In this document: positions 24,320 to 33,462 of the stretch, piece by piece | Layout of the letters: every line of letters begins with the position of its first letter | Numbering within the stretch: the stretch's first letter is position 1 | Assembly (NCBI GenBank): GCA_002238865.1 | Contig: MPNE01000002.1 | Coordinates: forward strand, 62,001-126,000 | DNA: 64,000 nucleotides | Reading direction: 5' to 3' | Source of the DNA: Gemmatimonadetes bacterium bin94 | GTDB taxonomy: Bacteria > Gemmatimonadota > Gemmatimonadetes > Longimicrobiales > Gaopeijiaceae | Position numbers and translations under genes: made by a program | Notes under the pieces: model-generated | What the model saw: the letters and a program-made list of their open reading frames with translations, nothing else | What the model was told of the DNA's origin: nothing | The model's database searches: none

Positions 24320-26218
24320 GTGAGCAACGGCTACGAAGAGGAAGTACTGGGCAAGGCGTACGACTCACGCCTGATGGCCCGGCTTCTGCGCTACCTCCGG
24401 CCGTACAAGCTGCAGGTTGCGGGCGCCGTTGTCCTGCTGATGCTGGCGTCGCTGATGGCGGTGATCGGCCCATACCTCACCATGATCGCCCTCGACGAGG
24501 CCATCCCCGAGGGAGACGGCCGCCAGCTGGCATTTCTCGCCGCGCTCTTCATGGCGGCGACTGTCCTGATCTTCGTGTTTCAGTACATACAGGCGCTGGT
24601 CACCACCTGGCTGGGGCAGCGGGTCATGTACGACTTGCGCACCCGGATCTTCCGCAAGCTCCAGGAGCTGGACCTCAGCTTCTACGACCGGAATCCCGTC
24701 GGTCGCCTCATGACCCGCATCACCTCCGATGTCGAGACGCTGAACGAGCTCTTCAGCTCCGGACTGGTCACCGTCTTCGGTGACCTCTTCATGCTTTTCT
24801 TCATCGTCGCGGCAATGCTGCAGATGAACGCCGAGCTGGCTCTGGTCACGTTCAGCGTGCTGCCCTTCGTGGCGTGGGTCGCCTTTGTCTTCCGGTCGAG
24901 GATCCGGTCCGCCTACCGGGACATCCGCGTCCGTCTTGCGCGCATGAACGCTTTCCTGCAGGAGCGATTCACCGGGATCCGGATCGTGCAGCTCTTCAAC
25001 CGCGAAGAGGCCGATCTCGGACGCTTCAAGGGGCTCAACGACGACTACCTCGCGGCACACCTGCGATCGATCACGTACTACGCGCTGTTCTTCCCCGTGA
25101 TCCAGCTCCTAACGGCGGTGGCGCTGGCTCTGATCATCTGGTACGGGGGCGGCGCCATGATCCAGGGGGCGGTCACGATCGGCGTTCTGGCGGCGTTCCT
25201 GGACTACGCTCGCCGCTTCTTCCGCCCCATCCAGGACCTCTCCGAAAAGTACAACCTGCTGCAGGGTGCGATGGCTTCGTCGGAGCGGATCTTCCGTCTC
25301 ATGGACCGCGAACCCGGGATCCGGGAAGTGGCGGATCCGGCACTGTTTGCCGCCGATGCCCCGGGAGAGATCCGCTTCGAGAACGTGTGGTTCGCGTACG
25401 GCGGTCGGGAGCGCCCCGCCGAGGGGCACGAGGGGGGTGGACCGGGCGAGGGGGGCGAAGGGCGCGAAGGCGGCGTCCGGGACGAGCGGCGCGGAGTCGC
25501 CGAGGGCACGGCCGGCGCCGAAGACCCGGACTGGGTCATCCGGGACCTCTCCTTCACCGTCGCGCCCGGGGAGAAGCTCGCGATCGTCGGGCACACAGGG
25601 GCCGGGAAGACCACAATCATCAACCTGCTGATGCGGTTCTACGATATCCAGCGCGGGCGCATCCTGATCGACGGCATCCCGATCGAGCAGCTGCGCATGA
25701 AGGAGCTCCGGGATCGCATCGGCCTTGTCCTGCAGGACATCTTCCTGTTCAGCCAGTCGGTCGACTACAACGTCCGGCTGGGCTCATCGTCCATCGACGA
25801 GGGCACGGTGACGACCGCACTGGATGCCGTGGGCGCGGCGCCCTTCGTCGAGCGGCTGCCCAGGGGATCGGCCCAGGAGTTGGGGGAGCGGGGAGCCAGT
25901 CTGTCGGTCGGCGAACGGCAGCTCCTCTCCTTCGCGCGGGCGCTCGCCTTCGATCCCGACATCCTGGTGCTGGACGAAGCCACCAGTTCGGTCGACTCCG
26001 AGATCGAGGCGCAGATCGAGGAGGCCACCGACCGCCTGATGCATGGCCGGACCAGCCTGGTAATCGCACACCGCCTTTCCACCGTTCAGGGCGCGGACCG
26101 GATTCTGGTCATGCACCACGGCCACCTCGTCGAGGAGGGGAGCCACGAGGAGCTGCTGGGCACGGACGGGCTGTACCGGCGGCTGCACGAGCTGCAGTTT
26201 GCGGGAGCGGCGGCCTAG
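24320..26218 (+). CDS. ABC exporter (MsbA/multidrug type), fused membrane and ATPase domains
   Basis: 632 residues from GTG 24320; an ATG 11 bases upstream reads into a stop. Six membrane helices within about 30-320 form the type IV exporter domain. The ATPase domain has Walker A GHTGAGKTT near 424, signature LSVGERQLLSFARAL, Walker B ILVLDEATSSVDSE and switch histidine IAHRLST. An insertion of about 40 residues rich in Gly, Glu and Arg (about 365-405) separates the first strand of the ATPase domain from the rest, absent from MsbA. Probable lipid or drug exporter working as a homodimer. Confidence 0.92.
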   Translation: MSNGYEEEVLGKAYDSRLMARLLRYLRPYKLQVAGAVVLLMLASLMAVIGPYLTMIALDEAIPEGDGRQLAFLAALFMAATVLIFVFQYIQALVTTWLGQRVMYDLRTRIFRKLQELDLSFYDRNPVGRLMTRITSDVETLNELFSSGLVTVFGDLFMLFFIVAAMLQMNAELALVTFSVLPFVAWVAFVFRSRIRSAYRDIRVRLARMNAFLQERFTGIRIVQLFNREEADLGRFKGLNDDYLAAHLRSITYYALFFPVIQLLTAVALALIIWYGGGAMIQGAVTIGVLAAFLDYARRFFRPIQDLSEKYNLLQGAMASSERIFRLMDREPGIREVADPALFAADAPGEIRFENVWFAYGGRERPAEGHEGGGPGEGGEGREGGVRDERRGVAEGTAGAEDPDWVIRDLSFTVAPGEKLAIVGHTGAGKTTIINLLMRFYDIQRGRILIDGIPIEQLRMKELRDRIGLVLQDIFLFSQSVDYNVRLGSSSIDEGTVTTALDAVGAAPFVERLPRGSAQELGERGASLSVGERQLLSFARALAFDPDILVLDEATSSVDSEIEAQIEEATDRLMHGRTSLVIAHRLSTVQGADRILVMHHGHLVEEGSHEELLGTDGLYRRLHELQFAGAAA

Positions 26219-26235
26219 CGGGGACGCATCACCGG

Positions 26236-26269
26236 TCGAATGCAGCGGGGCTTCCACGTACGGCTGCTA
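26236..26269 (-). repeat. TAGCAG 3' element, single end, overlapping a stop codon
   Basis: Reads TAGCAGCCGTACGTGGAAGC from 26269 on the minus strand and continues CCCCGCTGCATTCG, matching the right end at 15510 almost base for base. The TAG is the stop of the SDR gene. GCAGC and GCTGC at its two ends can pair. It lies between two convergent genes. Confidence 0.6.
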
Positions 26270-27034
26270 GGTAGGCTGGTCAAGCGGCCGCACCAGAACC
26301 TCGCTGACCGCGACGTGGGGCGGGGACGTGACCGCATACACGACCGCGCGGGCCACATCGTCGGACTGCAGCGCCCGTTTGTCGGCCCAACGTTCGGCCC
26401 ATGCCTCGCGCGCCTGGGCGTCGGGCATCGTGTTGATCAGTTCCGTGTCCACGTACCCGGGCTGGATGTCCGTCGCGCGGATCCCGTGCTCGGCTCCCAG
26501 CTCGAGGTGCAGCCCCCACGAAAGGCAGCGCACCGCGAACTTCGTAGCCGCGTACACGGTGCCACCGGGAAACGGCCGGCGGCCGGCGACGGAGCCGACG
26601 TTGACGATATGGCCCGCACCCTGTTCCAGCATGACGGGGAGGACAGCGGCGATCCCGTGCAGGACACCGTTGACGTTGACGTCCACCATGCGGGTCCAGT
26701 CCTCGACGCGCCCTTCCGTCAGCGGCGACAGGGGCATGATTCCCGCGTTGTTGACGAGTATGTCGACGCGCCCGAAGGCGGTCCGGGCGGCGGCTACCAT
26801 GGCACGCACGTCGTCCGAACGCGTTACATCGGTCTGAACGGCCAGCGCGCGCCCGCCCGCGCCGCACACCTCGCGCACATCCGCATCGAGACGCTCCTTG
26901 CGGCGTGCCGCGAGCACAACAGCCGCGCCTTCGGCGGCCAGCGCCCGCGCCACTGCCCGCCCGATGCCGGACGATGCGCCGGTTATGATTCCCACCTTTC
27001 CGTCGAGGCGGGTGCTTCTCGTGTCGCTCTTCAC
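26267..27034 (-). CDS. SDR-family oxidoreductase
   Basis: 255 residues. Cofactor loop TGASSGIGRAVA, NNAG at mid-protein, catalytic serine in NVGSVAG and YAATK as the YxxxK pair. VVLAARRKERLD after the second strand carries basic residues that favour NADP(H). It belongs to the YdfG-like group of general alcohol dehydrogenases. It stands alone, with its stop overlapping the repeated TAGCAG element and a 78-base gap to the next leftward gene. Substrate unknown. Confidence 0.9.
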   Translation of the reverse strand: MKSDTRSTRLDGKVGIITGASSGIGRAVARALAAEGAAVVLAARRKERLDADVREVCGAGGRALAVQTDVTRSDDVRAMVAAARTAFGRVDILVNNAGIMPLSPLTEGRVEDWTRMVDVNVNGVLHGIAAVLPVMLEQGAGHIVNVGSVAGRRPFPGGTVYAATKFAVRCLSWGLHLELGAEHGIRATDIQPGYVDTELINTMPDAQAREAWAERWADKRALQSDDVARAVVYAVTSPPHVAVSEVLVRPLDQPT

Positions 27035-27112
27035 TTGGGTCCGGTCTCCCTGGAATCGAGTCCTCCAAGTCTAAACCGGTGTCATCAGGAGGGCCAAGGC
27101 GGCCCGATCCCC

Positions 27113-28585
27113 TTACCTGATCGGGACGCGGATCCACACCTGATGGGTTGCCACCGCGGCGTCCTGGAGCGATAGCGGCCCGCTCGGCGCGGCGATGAAG
27201 TCGGCTTCGGAGGCTGTGGCCGCCAGGTCGGACCGAAACCCGCCACCGGTCCAGGGGCGGCCGGTTCCCACCGTCCTGCGCGTATTGTACTGGATTTCGA
27301 TGTCGGTCAGTCCAAAGGTCAGCGCCAGCGAGGGAGTCCACTCCATCCAGCTTTCGTCCTGCCGCCGCGCGGTGCCCTCCACATGGTTGTCCTGGTCGAG
27401 TCGATAGTCGTACGAGCGCACGCCAACGCCGAACTGCATGCCGAACCTGTCAAAGCGGTGGGAGACGCCGGTTCGCAACACGACGTTGGAGAAGACGAAG
27501 TGGTTTTCGATCGTCTTGTCGCCGATCCCGAGGGTACCGTCCGCAACGTCCAGCGGCCGGTCCGCCTCCTGCCAGGTGTGGCTCCAGATGGGCTGCACGG
27601 CAACATCGATGCCGAACATGGTCGGGCCACGGCGCCGCGACACTCCCACACCCGCCTCGTACGCCCAGGTCGTTCCCGGGTCGCGTGGGATGTTCTGGAT
27701 CTCGTAGTTGGGGATCTTCGGGTGTGACTTGTAGTTGGTGGTCAGAGTCGCTCCGACGCGCCACCCCGGCGCTTGCAGCTCGCGGTTCCACTCAAGGTGC
27801 CCTCCCCAGGTGCGCGTCCTGTCTTCATTCATCTCCAGACGGCGGCGGGTGAAGCTCATATCCGTGATCGAGTCCTCGACGAAATCGACATAGTCCACTT
27901 CGTGGGTCATCGAGACGCGGTTGTGAATCAGGGTGAAGCCGATGCGGTCGCGGTCGCCCGTGCGGTACAGGCCGGCTCGCAGATCGGTGACGCTTCCGTA
28001 TTGCTCGATGCGCTCCGCTCCGGCGTACAGGAGGTCGACGCCGTCCATCGCCTCCAGCCGGGCCGTGGATGCGGCGACTCCCACGGACCACCCCGTCTCT
28101 CCCAGCTCACGGCCCAAATAGCCACTCCCGTAAAGGTTGCGCGCTGATCCCTCGGACAGGCGGCGACCGGGTGTCCAACCCCAGCGGTCGGGTGGATTGT
28201 TGGTAATCTGCTGGAGCGCCAGCGACACGCCTCCGAACCACTGGCGCCCGCGCAGGAGGCCGGTGAGCGGGAAGGTCTTGCCGCCCCCGCCATCGTTCGA
28301 AATGCCGTAGAAGGTCGGCGCCCCCAGGATCGACGATTGCCCAACCAGGACTCCCTTCGCGGGGTTTGACCAGCCGTCGGCGATGGAGTCGTCCACCGCG
28401 ATGCGGATGCCCCCCATGCCGAAAATGGCCGATGGGATCGTCAGGAATTGGTCCCCGCTCGCGACGGGTACCGTCCGGATGGCAATGAGCTGTGCGCCGA
28501 GGGCGGAAGGGTTGGACGTGCCGAGCGCGGCCAGCAACAGCGCGACGGGCAGGACGCTGGGTGCGGTGGTGGAGCATCTAGCCAT
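27113..28585 (-). CDS. Putative outer-membrane beta-barrel protein
   Basis: 490 residues from ATG 28585, with AGGAGG 8 bases upstream as a strong ribosome site. Signal peptide ends near ALGAQ. The mature protein begins GDQFLTIPSAIFGMGG, a pattern seen in PorV/FadL-like barrels of this phylum, and continues as alternating amphipathic strands (GFTLIHNRVSMTHEVDYV, FGVGVRSYDYRLDQDN) with a terminal strand HQVWIRVPIR. No catalytic motif. It follows a TonB receptor by about 100 bases and is probably the last gene of the ECF-regulated unit. Function unknown; transport or surface display is the likely role. Confidence 0.8.
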   Translation of the reverse strand: MARCSTTAPSVLPVALLLAALGTSNPSALGAQLIAIRTVPVASGDQFLTIPSAIFGMGGIRIAVDDSIADGWSNPAKGVLVGQSSILGAPTFYGISNDGGGGKTFPLTGLLRGRQWFGGVSLALQQITNNPPDRWGWTPGRRLSEGSARNLYGSGYLGRELGETGWSVGVAASTARLEAMDGVDLLYAGAERIEQYGSVTDLRAGLYRTGDRDRIGFTLIHNRVSMTHEVDYVDFVEDSITDMSFTRRRLEMNEDRTRTWGGHLEWNRELQAPGWRVGATLTTNYKSHPKIPNYEIQNIPRDPGTTWAYEAGVGVSRRRGPTMFGIDVAVQPIWSHTWQEADRPLDVADGTLGIGDKTIENHFVFSNVVLRTGVSHRFDRFGMQFGVGVRSYDYRLDQDNHVEGTARRQDESWMEWTPSLALTFGLTDIEIQYNTRRTVGTGRPWTGGGFRSDLAATASEADFIAAPSGPLSLQDAAVATHQVWIRVPIR

Positions 28586-28687
28586 TGTGCAGGCCTCCTG
28601 GTTCGAATGACGTGTGATCACCAGGAGAACGACCGGGGAGGGTCCCGTGTGACGGGCGACCGACTTCGTCCAGGCGCGGGTGCCGTT

Positions 28688-31024
28688 CTAGAAGGAGAGC
28701 GCAACCCCCGCCACGGGCAGGAAGGGGCGCTCGGCGAGCGGAGTCAGGGAGTCGTCGCGCCACGGCTGAAACGTGTAGAAGAGTGCGTCCCGCCGATTCA
28801 GCGCGTTCAGAAGGCGCAGGAAGGGGCGGAGATTCCAGCTGCGTCCGCCCACCTCAGGGTAGAAGCGGGCGTACAGCTCCAGATCAAGCCGGAGGAAGTC
28901 ATCGTCCAATGCCTGGATGAGCGGCGAGTCTCTGGGGGCGGTGTCTTCGGTACCCCCGGTGCTCTCGAGGGCATCGGACCGGACGCCAAAGCGAATCGAC
29001 GTGTACGGGAGCCCGGAGCCGTACGCGACCCGAAACTCGCCGCGCAGAGGTCCCCAGAGGTCGCTCGACCCTCCAGCGCTGATCAGGTGGCGGCCCGCGA
29101 AGTCGCGGCTATAGCCCGAGAGATCATGTGTCGACCAGAACCAGGAGAGACCGTAGCCGAACCAGAACACGGCGTTCTCGCCAGCGCTGCCGAGGCGGAG
29201 GTCGAGGCCCGAACTGCGGATCGACTCCCCGCCGTCAACGCTGTCGGACGAGGACGCCAACCCCGCGTAGTTCTTCCAGAATCCGTGCAGGCCAAGGCGT
29301 ACCCGGCCAGCGAGCAGCTGGTCGAGTGCAAGGACGACGTGGTCCGCTCGCGCCAGGGGGAGAACGCGCGAAGACAACGGATCCGATTCGACGACCTCGG
29401 ACAGGGTGCGTTCCACCTCGGCGTCCGGCGTACGCGTGGCCTGGTGGTAGCGGCCGACGGCGAGGCTGAGAAGCGCCCGCGGATCGAACGCCCATGAAAT
29501 GCGGGCGCGGGGTGCGATGCGGAGATCGCCACCGGTGAACAGATCGGCGCGTAGCCCCGCCCGCAGGGTCACGTTGGGAGCCAGCGGGCGCGCGGCGTCG
29601 ATGTACGCTGCGGTGCCCGCGTGATCGGCGTCCGTTCTTGTGGACGCGGGACCGCCCAGCTCGCGCGCCTGGTAGCTTGCCGCGACACGGCTGTAGGAGA
29701 CCCCGACAAGGGTGCGTGACGCCGGTCCGCCCCACTCCACTTCGGCCAGCAGGCGGGCACGCCGGTCGCTGCCGACGGCGAGGAGAGGGATGGACGGTGG
29801 CTCGCCGGGACGAGCCGTGGGCTGCAGCGGGAGCGAGGCGCCGTAGTCGCTGACCGCCGCCAGCGCACGCAGTCCAACGGGGCCCGCGGTCCCGTCGTAC
29901 GCAATCGACGCGGCGCGATTGGACCAGGTCGCGTCTCGTGGCAGGGCTGCTCCGCCGACCGGGCGGTCCGCCGATTTCGCCGCGGCTCCGGGGGCGAGCA
30001 GTACCGCCTCCGCATTCCAGAAGCCGGTGGCACCGATGCGGTGTCCGGGAGCGGGTTCGAAATCCAGCTTCAGGAGCGCGTCGGAGTAACCGTACGGCTG
30101 GTCTGCGCCCAGGGGAAACGAGCCGAAGTCGTGAAGCGAACGAGCGGAGGCCAGGAAGCCTCCGCGGGCTCCGAGCGGCCCTTCGAGTGCGGCGGAAGCG
30201 GCCAGCAGATCGGCGGCCACCGAGCCGCGCAACCGGTCGCGCCGCGCGGAACGGGTGCGCAGGTCCAGGATGTGGGTCAACCCACCGTCGTACCGCGCCG
30301 GAGCTCCCCCGCGATGAAGGGCGGCGGTCCCCAGCAAAGCGGGCTCGAAGCCCGGGATGAGCCCTGCGACGTGGAACGGCGCGTAGACGGGTGCCCCGTC
30401 CAGGAGCACGAGCTTCATGTCCGCGGTTGAGCCACGGAGGTAGAGGACGTCCGTGGCGTTCGCCGGGTCGTTGCCCGGGAGCGCGCGCACCGCTGCTGCC
30501 AGGGCGGGGTCCGCGACCCCCGGCGTGAGGTCCAGGGCCTGTATCTCGAGCTCGGAAAAGGGCGGGAACGCTCGCTCATCCGCCTCCTCCGGTGACGGGT
30601 CGGGAGGATGGGGATCGATCCTCACCGCGACAGGGTCGAGGCGCACCGGACGTCGGGTGAGCTCGAAGTCGATGCGCACCGTCTCGCCCGCCGCGAGCGT
30701 GACCTCGACCGCGAGCGCGTCGTGCCCGGGGTGCCGTATGCGGAGAACGGCATATCCAGGCCGCAGCTCTTCAATGACGTACCGGCCGCCCTCGTCCGCC
30801 TGCACCCAGCGCAGCCCCGACCCGGTCTCAGCCACGAGCAGCGCGTAAGGGAGCGCCGCCTTGCGCCCCTCGAAGACGCCGGTGACGGCACCGGTTACGC
30901 TGGCAGTCACCGTATCCGGGACGGATTGCGCCCCGGGGACCGCCGCCGAAACGGGGGCGACGGCGCCCCACTGCGGCAGCGCCCATGCAGCCGCCGCGAC
31001 GGTCAGCCGCCGAAAACGTCCCAT
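28688..31024 (-). CDS. TonB-dependent receptor-like outer-membrane protein with N-terminal carboxypeptidase-regulatory domain
   Basis: 778 residues. Signal peptide (about 1-28), then a CarboxypepD_reg-like domain (GAVTGVFEGRKAALPYALLV, about 45-115). A plug domain follows, with LYLRGSTADMKLVLLDGAPV, PGFEPALLGTAALHRGGAPARYDGGL, then a barrel. The C-terminus ends in aromatic residue F (GVALSF), as in outer-membrane barrels. It starts 5 bases after the anti-sigma stop, the arrangement expected of a receptor controlled by its own ECF/anti-sigma pair. The ligand is not evident; the SusC/Fec-like layout suggests a large or scarce nutrient. Confidence 0.88.
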   Translation of the reverse strand: MGRFRRLTVAAAAWALPQWGAVAPVSAAVPGAQSVPDTVTASVTGAVTGVFEGRKAALPYALLVAETGSGLRWVQADEGGRYVIEELRPGYAVLRIRHPGHDALAVEVTLAAGETVRIDFELTRRPVRLDPVAVRIDPHPPDPSPEEADERAFPPFSELEIQALDLTPGVADPALAAAVRALPGNDPANATDVLYLRGSTADMKLVLLDGAPVYAPFHVAGLIPGFEPALLGTAALHRGGAPARYDGGLTHILDLRTRSARRDRLRGSVAADLLAASAALEGPLGARGGFLASARSLHDFGSFPLGADQPYGYSDALLKLDFEPAPGHRIGATGFWNAEAVLLAPGAAAKSADRPVGGAALPRDATWSNRAASIAYDGTAGPVGLRALAAVSDYGASLPLQPTARPGEPPSIPLLAVGSDRRARLLAEVEWGGPASRTLVGVSYSRVAASYQARELGGPASTRTDADHAGTAAYIDAARPLAPNVTLRAGLRADLFTGGDLRIAPRARISWAFDPRALLSLAVGRYHQATRTPDAEVERTLSEVVESDPLSSRVLPLARADHVVLALDQLLAGRVRLGLHGFWKNYAGLASSSDSVDGGESIRSSGLDLRLGSAGENAVFWFGYGLSWFWSTHDLSGYSRDFAGRHLISAGGSSDLWGPLRGEFRVAYGSGLPYTSIRFGVRSDALESTGGTEDTAPRDSPLIQALDDDFLRLDLELYARFYPEVGGRSWNLRPFLRLLNALNRRDALFYTFQPWRDDSLTPLAERPFLPVAGVALSF

Positions 31025-31029
31025 GGTTC

Positions 31030-31770
31030 TCAGTTCGGTACGCGGAAGGTCGTCGGTACGTAGAAGGTCGCCACGCCGCCCTCGTCATTGCCGCTCTGCG
31101 GCCCGGTCACCTCCACTCCGTCAACGCGCACGACAAGGTATGTGCGCTCGTTGACGATCAGCGTAGATGGGGCGATCCCGTCAGGCAGTTCAACGATCAC
31201 CGGCCCGCCCGCGATGGTGGCCCGAACGTCCTGCGCACCGTACGCAAACTCGCTGCCCGTGCCCGCATGCACGGCGACACTCCGGCCAGCCACGCGCCGC
31301 ACGTCGATCCGCGTGCCCGGGGGCACCTGGTCCAACCGGACCACGACCGGTCCGCTCGCTACCACCATCCGCCCACCAACCTGCCCTGAGTCCCCGACCG
31401 CGGGCGCGGGCGGCTGCACGGCGACGCCGGTCACGTCACCTCCGGAGACCAACCGCGGAATCCACCCGTGGAAGGGCCCCGGGAGGGCCGACGCCACACC
31501 TCCCACGACCAGCAGGAGTCCAGCCGCCTTGGCGAGTGTCCACACCAGGGGACGAAACCGGAGGCGCCGCGGCCCCGGAAGCGCCTTGCCGGCCGCGCCA
31601 ACCGGAGTGGCCAGAACGGCAAGGGCTTGCTCGATGGCCACCGCGCGTTGACGGGCATTCTCAAGTGTGTCGGAGCAGACCACACATTCTCGCAGATGGT
31701 CTTGCGTTCCCGGAGCGACGGGAACTCCGTCGCGCACCGAGAGGATGGTTTCCTCGCTAAGATGAGTCAT
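31030..31770 (-). CDS. Anti-sigma factor with zinc-binding N-terminus
   Basis: 246 residues. The cytoplasmic N-terminus has the ZAS-type motif H25-x3-C29-x2-C32 (HLRECVVC). One transmembrane segment lies at about 75-97 (LAKAAGLLLVVGGVASAL), with a periplasmic domain beyond it. The ATG (31770-31768) overlaps the sigma-factor stop as ATGA, so both are made together. It should hold the ECF factor inactive and release it on an envelope or receptor signal. The receptor gene starts 5 bases downstream. Confidence 0.88.
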   Translation of the reverse strand: MTHLSEETILSVRDGVPVAPGTQDHLRECVVCSDTLENARQRAVAIEQALAVLATPVGAAGKALPGPRRLRFRPLVWTLAKAAGLLLVVGGVASALPGPFHGWIPRLVSGGDVTGVAVQPPAPAVGDSGQVGGRMVVASGPVVVRLDQVPPGTRIDVRRVAGRSVAVHAGTGSEFAYGAQDVRATIAGGPVIVELPDGIAPSTLIVNERTYLVVRVDGVEVTGPQSGNDEGGVATFYVPTTFRVPN

Positions 31771-32273
31771 GATTCCTCGTTCTCCCCTGGCAACTCCATC
31801 AACTTCAGGAACCGACGCTCCGCCCGCGCCAGCAGCGTGCCCACCGACCCTGGCGCGACGCCCACTTTCGTCGCGATCTCCCTGTACTCGAACCCCGAAT
31901 AGCGAAGGAGGAGGATCTCACGGCCACGCTCGGGCATCCGGCACAGGACCGCGCGCACCCGAGCCCTCGCCTCCTTTCGCTCCAGCGCCTCATCGGGCAG
32001 CTCCGGCGGGGCGTCGACCGTGGGGTTGAGCGCCCGCAACCGACGCCGATTCCGCGCGATCTTGTCGGCATCCATGATCAGGCGCCTGGCCGTCTTGAAC
32101 AGCCAGGCACGGATGCTCTCCGGAGGACCCTGGACCTCATGCTGCCAGAGGCGGAGCATCGCCTCCTGCACGATGTCCTCCGCGACATCCGGATCCCCGC
32201 AGCGGTAGGTGCAGTAGCGCAAGAGCTGCGGCTTCATGGCCTCGTAGATGTTGTCGAGTTCTTCTGGTTCCAC
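31767..32273 (-). CDS. ECF-type RNA polymerase sigma factor
   Basis: 168 residues from GTG 32273; GGGAGAAG about 9 bases upstream supports it over longer frames that begin further out. Region 2 is YEAMKPQLLRYCTYRCGDPD with DIVQEAMLRLW, and region 4 is REILLLRYSGFEYREIATKVG followed by SVGTLLARAERRFLKLM. No region 3 or 1.1, so it is an ECF factor. Coupled with the anti-sigma gene (ATGA). A possible self-recognised promoter lies at about 32321-32355. Confidence 0.9.
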   Translation of the reverse strand: MEPEELDNIYEAMKPQLLRYCTYRCGDPDVAEDIVQEAMLRLWQHEVQGPPESIRAWLFKTARRLIMDADKIARNRRRLRALNPTVDAPPELPDEALERKEARARVRAVLCRMPERGREILLLRYSGFEYREIATKVGVAPGSVGTLLARAERRFLKLMELPGENEES

Positions 32274-32320
32274 GTGAACCGCTTCTCCCGGACGGCCCGC
32301 GGGCGTGGCATCGTGTCTCA

Positions 32321-32355
32321 GACTAGAACGAACGACCCCGACGGAATGTGACAAC
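32321..32355 (-). promoter_or_regulatory. Possible ECF-dependent autoregulated promoter
   Basis: On the minus strand TTGTCACATTCCG (32355 down) and CGTTCGTTCTAG about 16 bases further. TGTCAC-like -35 and CGT-like -10 elements are common for ECF factors. Leader of about 45 bases to the GTG start. Confidence 0.35.
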
Positions 32356-32515
32356 GGCAAGCTACATTGACGGCCCGGGGGCCGCGTGAGGAGCACCCGT
32401 CACCGCGACGCCGCACGGGGGCCATGACTGACTTGCCGGAGCGCCCCGTAGCCAAAGTGGCCATATTCATCCAACCACGGGACAAATCGCAAAACCCACA
32501 AAAGGAAAGGGCACC

Positions 32516-33403
32516 ATGAGTCTCTTTGCCATCGCTATCGTCCTGATCGCCATCGGAGCGGTCGTCCGGTCCATCCCCGCCGGAGAATCGAAGGTCCCGA
32601 ACAAGCTGGTCGGTTATGTCTTCATGGCGGCGGGGGTGGGATTCGTCCTGCTCAACATTGTCGTCGTGATCGGCGTCGGCGAGGTCGGGGTCAAGCACTT
32701 CCTCGGCAGCGTCGATCCGGAACCGCTCGACCAGGGTGTGCACCTCGTGCAGCCTCTGGCATCCGTCGAGCGCATGTCGGTCCGGGAGCAGTCGTTCCCG
32801 GCGCAAGGTGGGATCGAGCAGATCGAAGCACAGACTTCGGAGCAGCTCAACGTCACGCTGGAGGTCTCCCTCCTCTTCCTGATCAGCGGGGGGAATGCGC
32901 CGGATCTGTACGACCGGATCGGCTCTGAAGAGCAGATCAAGCGCAGCATCGTCCTGAACGCCGTCCGTAACGGGGTCCGGGATGCGGTGGCGACCAAGTC
33001 GATCAACGAGATCTTCTCTCCGGACCGGCGCGAGTTGGCGATCAGCATGAAAGAGGAGATTCAGGCCAAGGCCGGAGACCGGATCGAGGTGGTCGATGTC
33101 TTCGTGCGCGACATTCAGGCACCCGCGCGGGTCCGCGAGGCGATCGAGCAGAAGCTGGAGCGCGAGCAGCAGGTCGCGGCCGAGGAGTTCCAGACCCAGA
33201 TCATTCAGGAACAGGCAAGGCAGCAGGCCGAGGAAGCCAAGGGCATCGCCGAGGCCCAGGGGATCATCGCCCAGGGTCTGACGCAGGAATACCTGACGTT
33301 TTTCTACATCCAGCAGCTGACCAATCTGCCCGAAGGGTCGCTGGTGTACGTGCCGACCGAGGGAGGAATCCCGCTGATCAGGAATCTGGGCGGAGGCCGG
33401 TAG
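32516..33403 (+). CDS. SPFH/prohibitin-family membrane protein
   Basis: 295 residues. Two hydrophobic segments (about 3-20 and 33-54), then the SPFH/Band 7 domain (VGVKHFLGSVDPEPLDQGVH to about 215), then a charged helix (EQKLEREQQVAAEEFQTQ, about 213-255) and a short hydrophobic-rich end. Related proteins build large membrane rings that scaffold proteases such as FtsH or order membrane microdomains. A good ribosome site (AAGGAAAGG) precedes the ATG. The hydrophobic N-terminus holds it at the inner membrane. It lies in its own unit with a peptidase gene 59 bases downstream. Confidence 0.9.
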   Translation: MSLFAIAIVLIAIGAVVRSIPAGESKVPNKLVGYVFMAAGVGFVLLNIVVVIGVGEVGVKHFLGSVDPEPLDQGVHLVQPLASVERMSVREQSFPAQGGIEQIEAQTSEQLNVTLEVSLLFLISGGNAPDLYDRIGSEEQIKRSIVLNAVRNGVRDAVATKSINEIFSPDRRELAISMKEEIQAKAGDRIEVVDVFVRDIQAPARVREAIEQKLEREQQVAAEEFQTQIIQEQARQQAEEAKGIAEAQGIIAQGLTQEYLTFFYIQQLTNLPEGSLVYVPTEGGIPLIRNLGGGR

Positions 33404-33462
33404 CGCGCTGAGCGCAGTGCCGTGAAGGCGCCGGGCGCAATTCGAGCGCGGGAGAGAATGGC

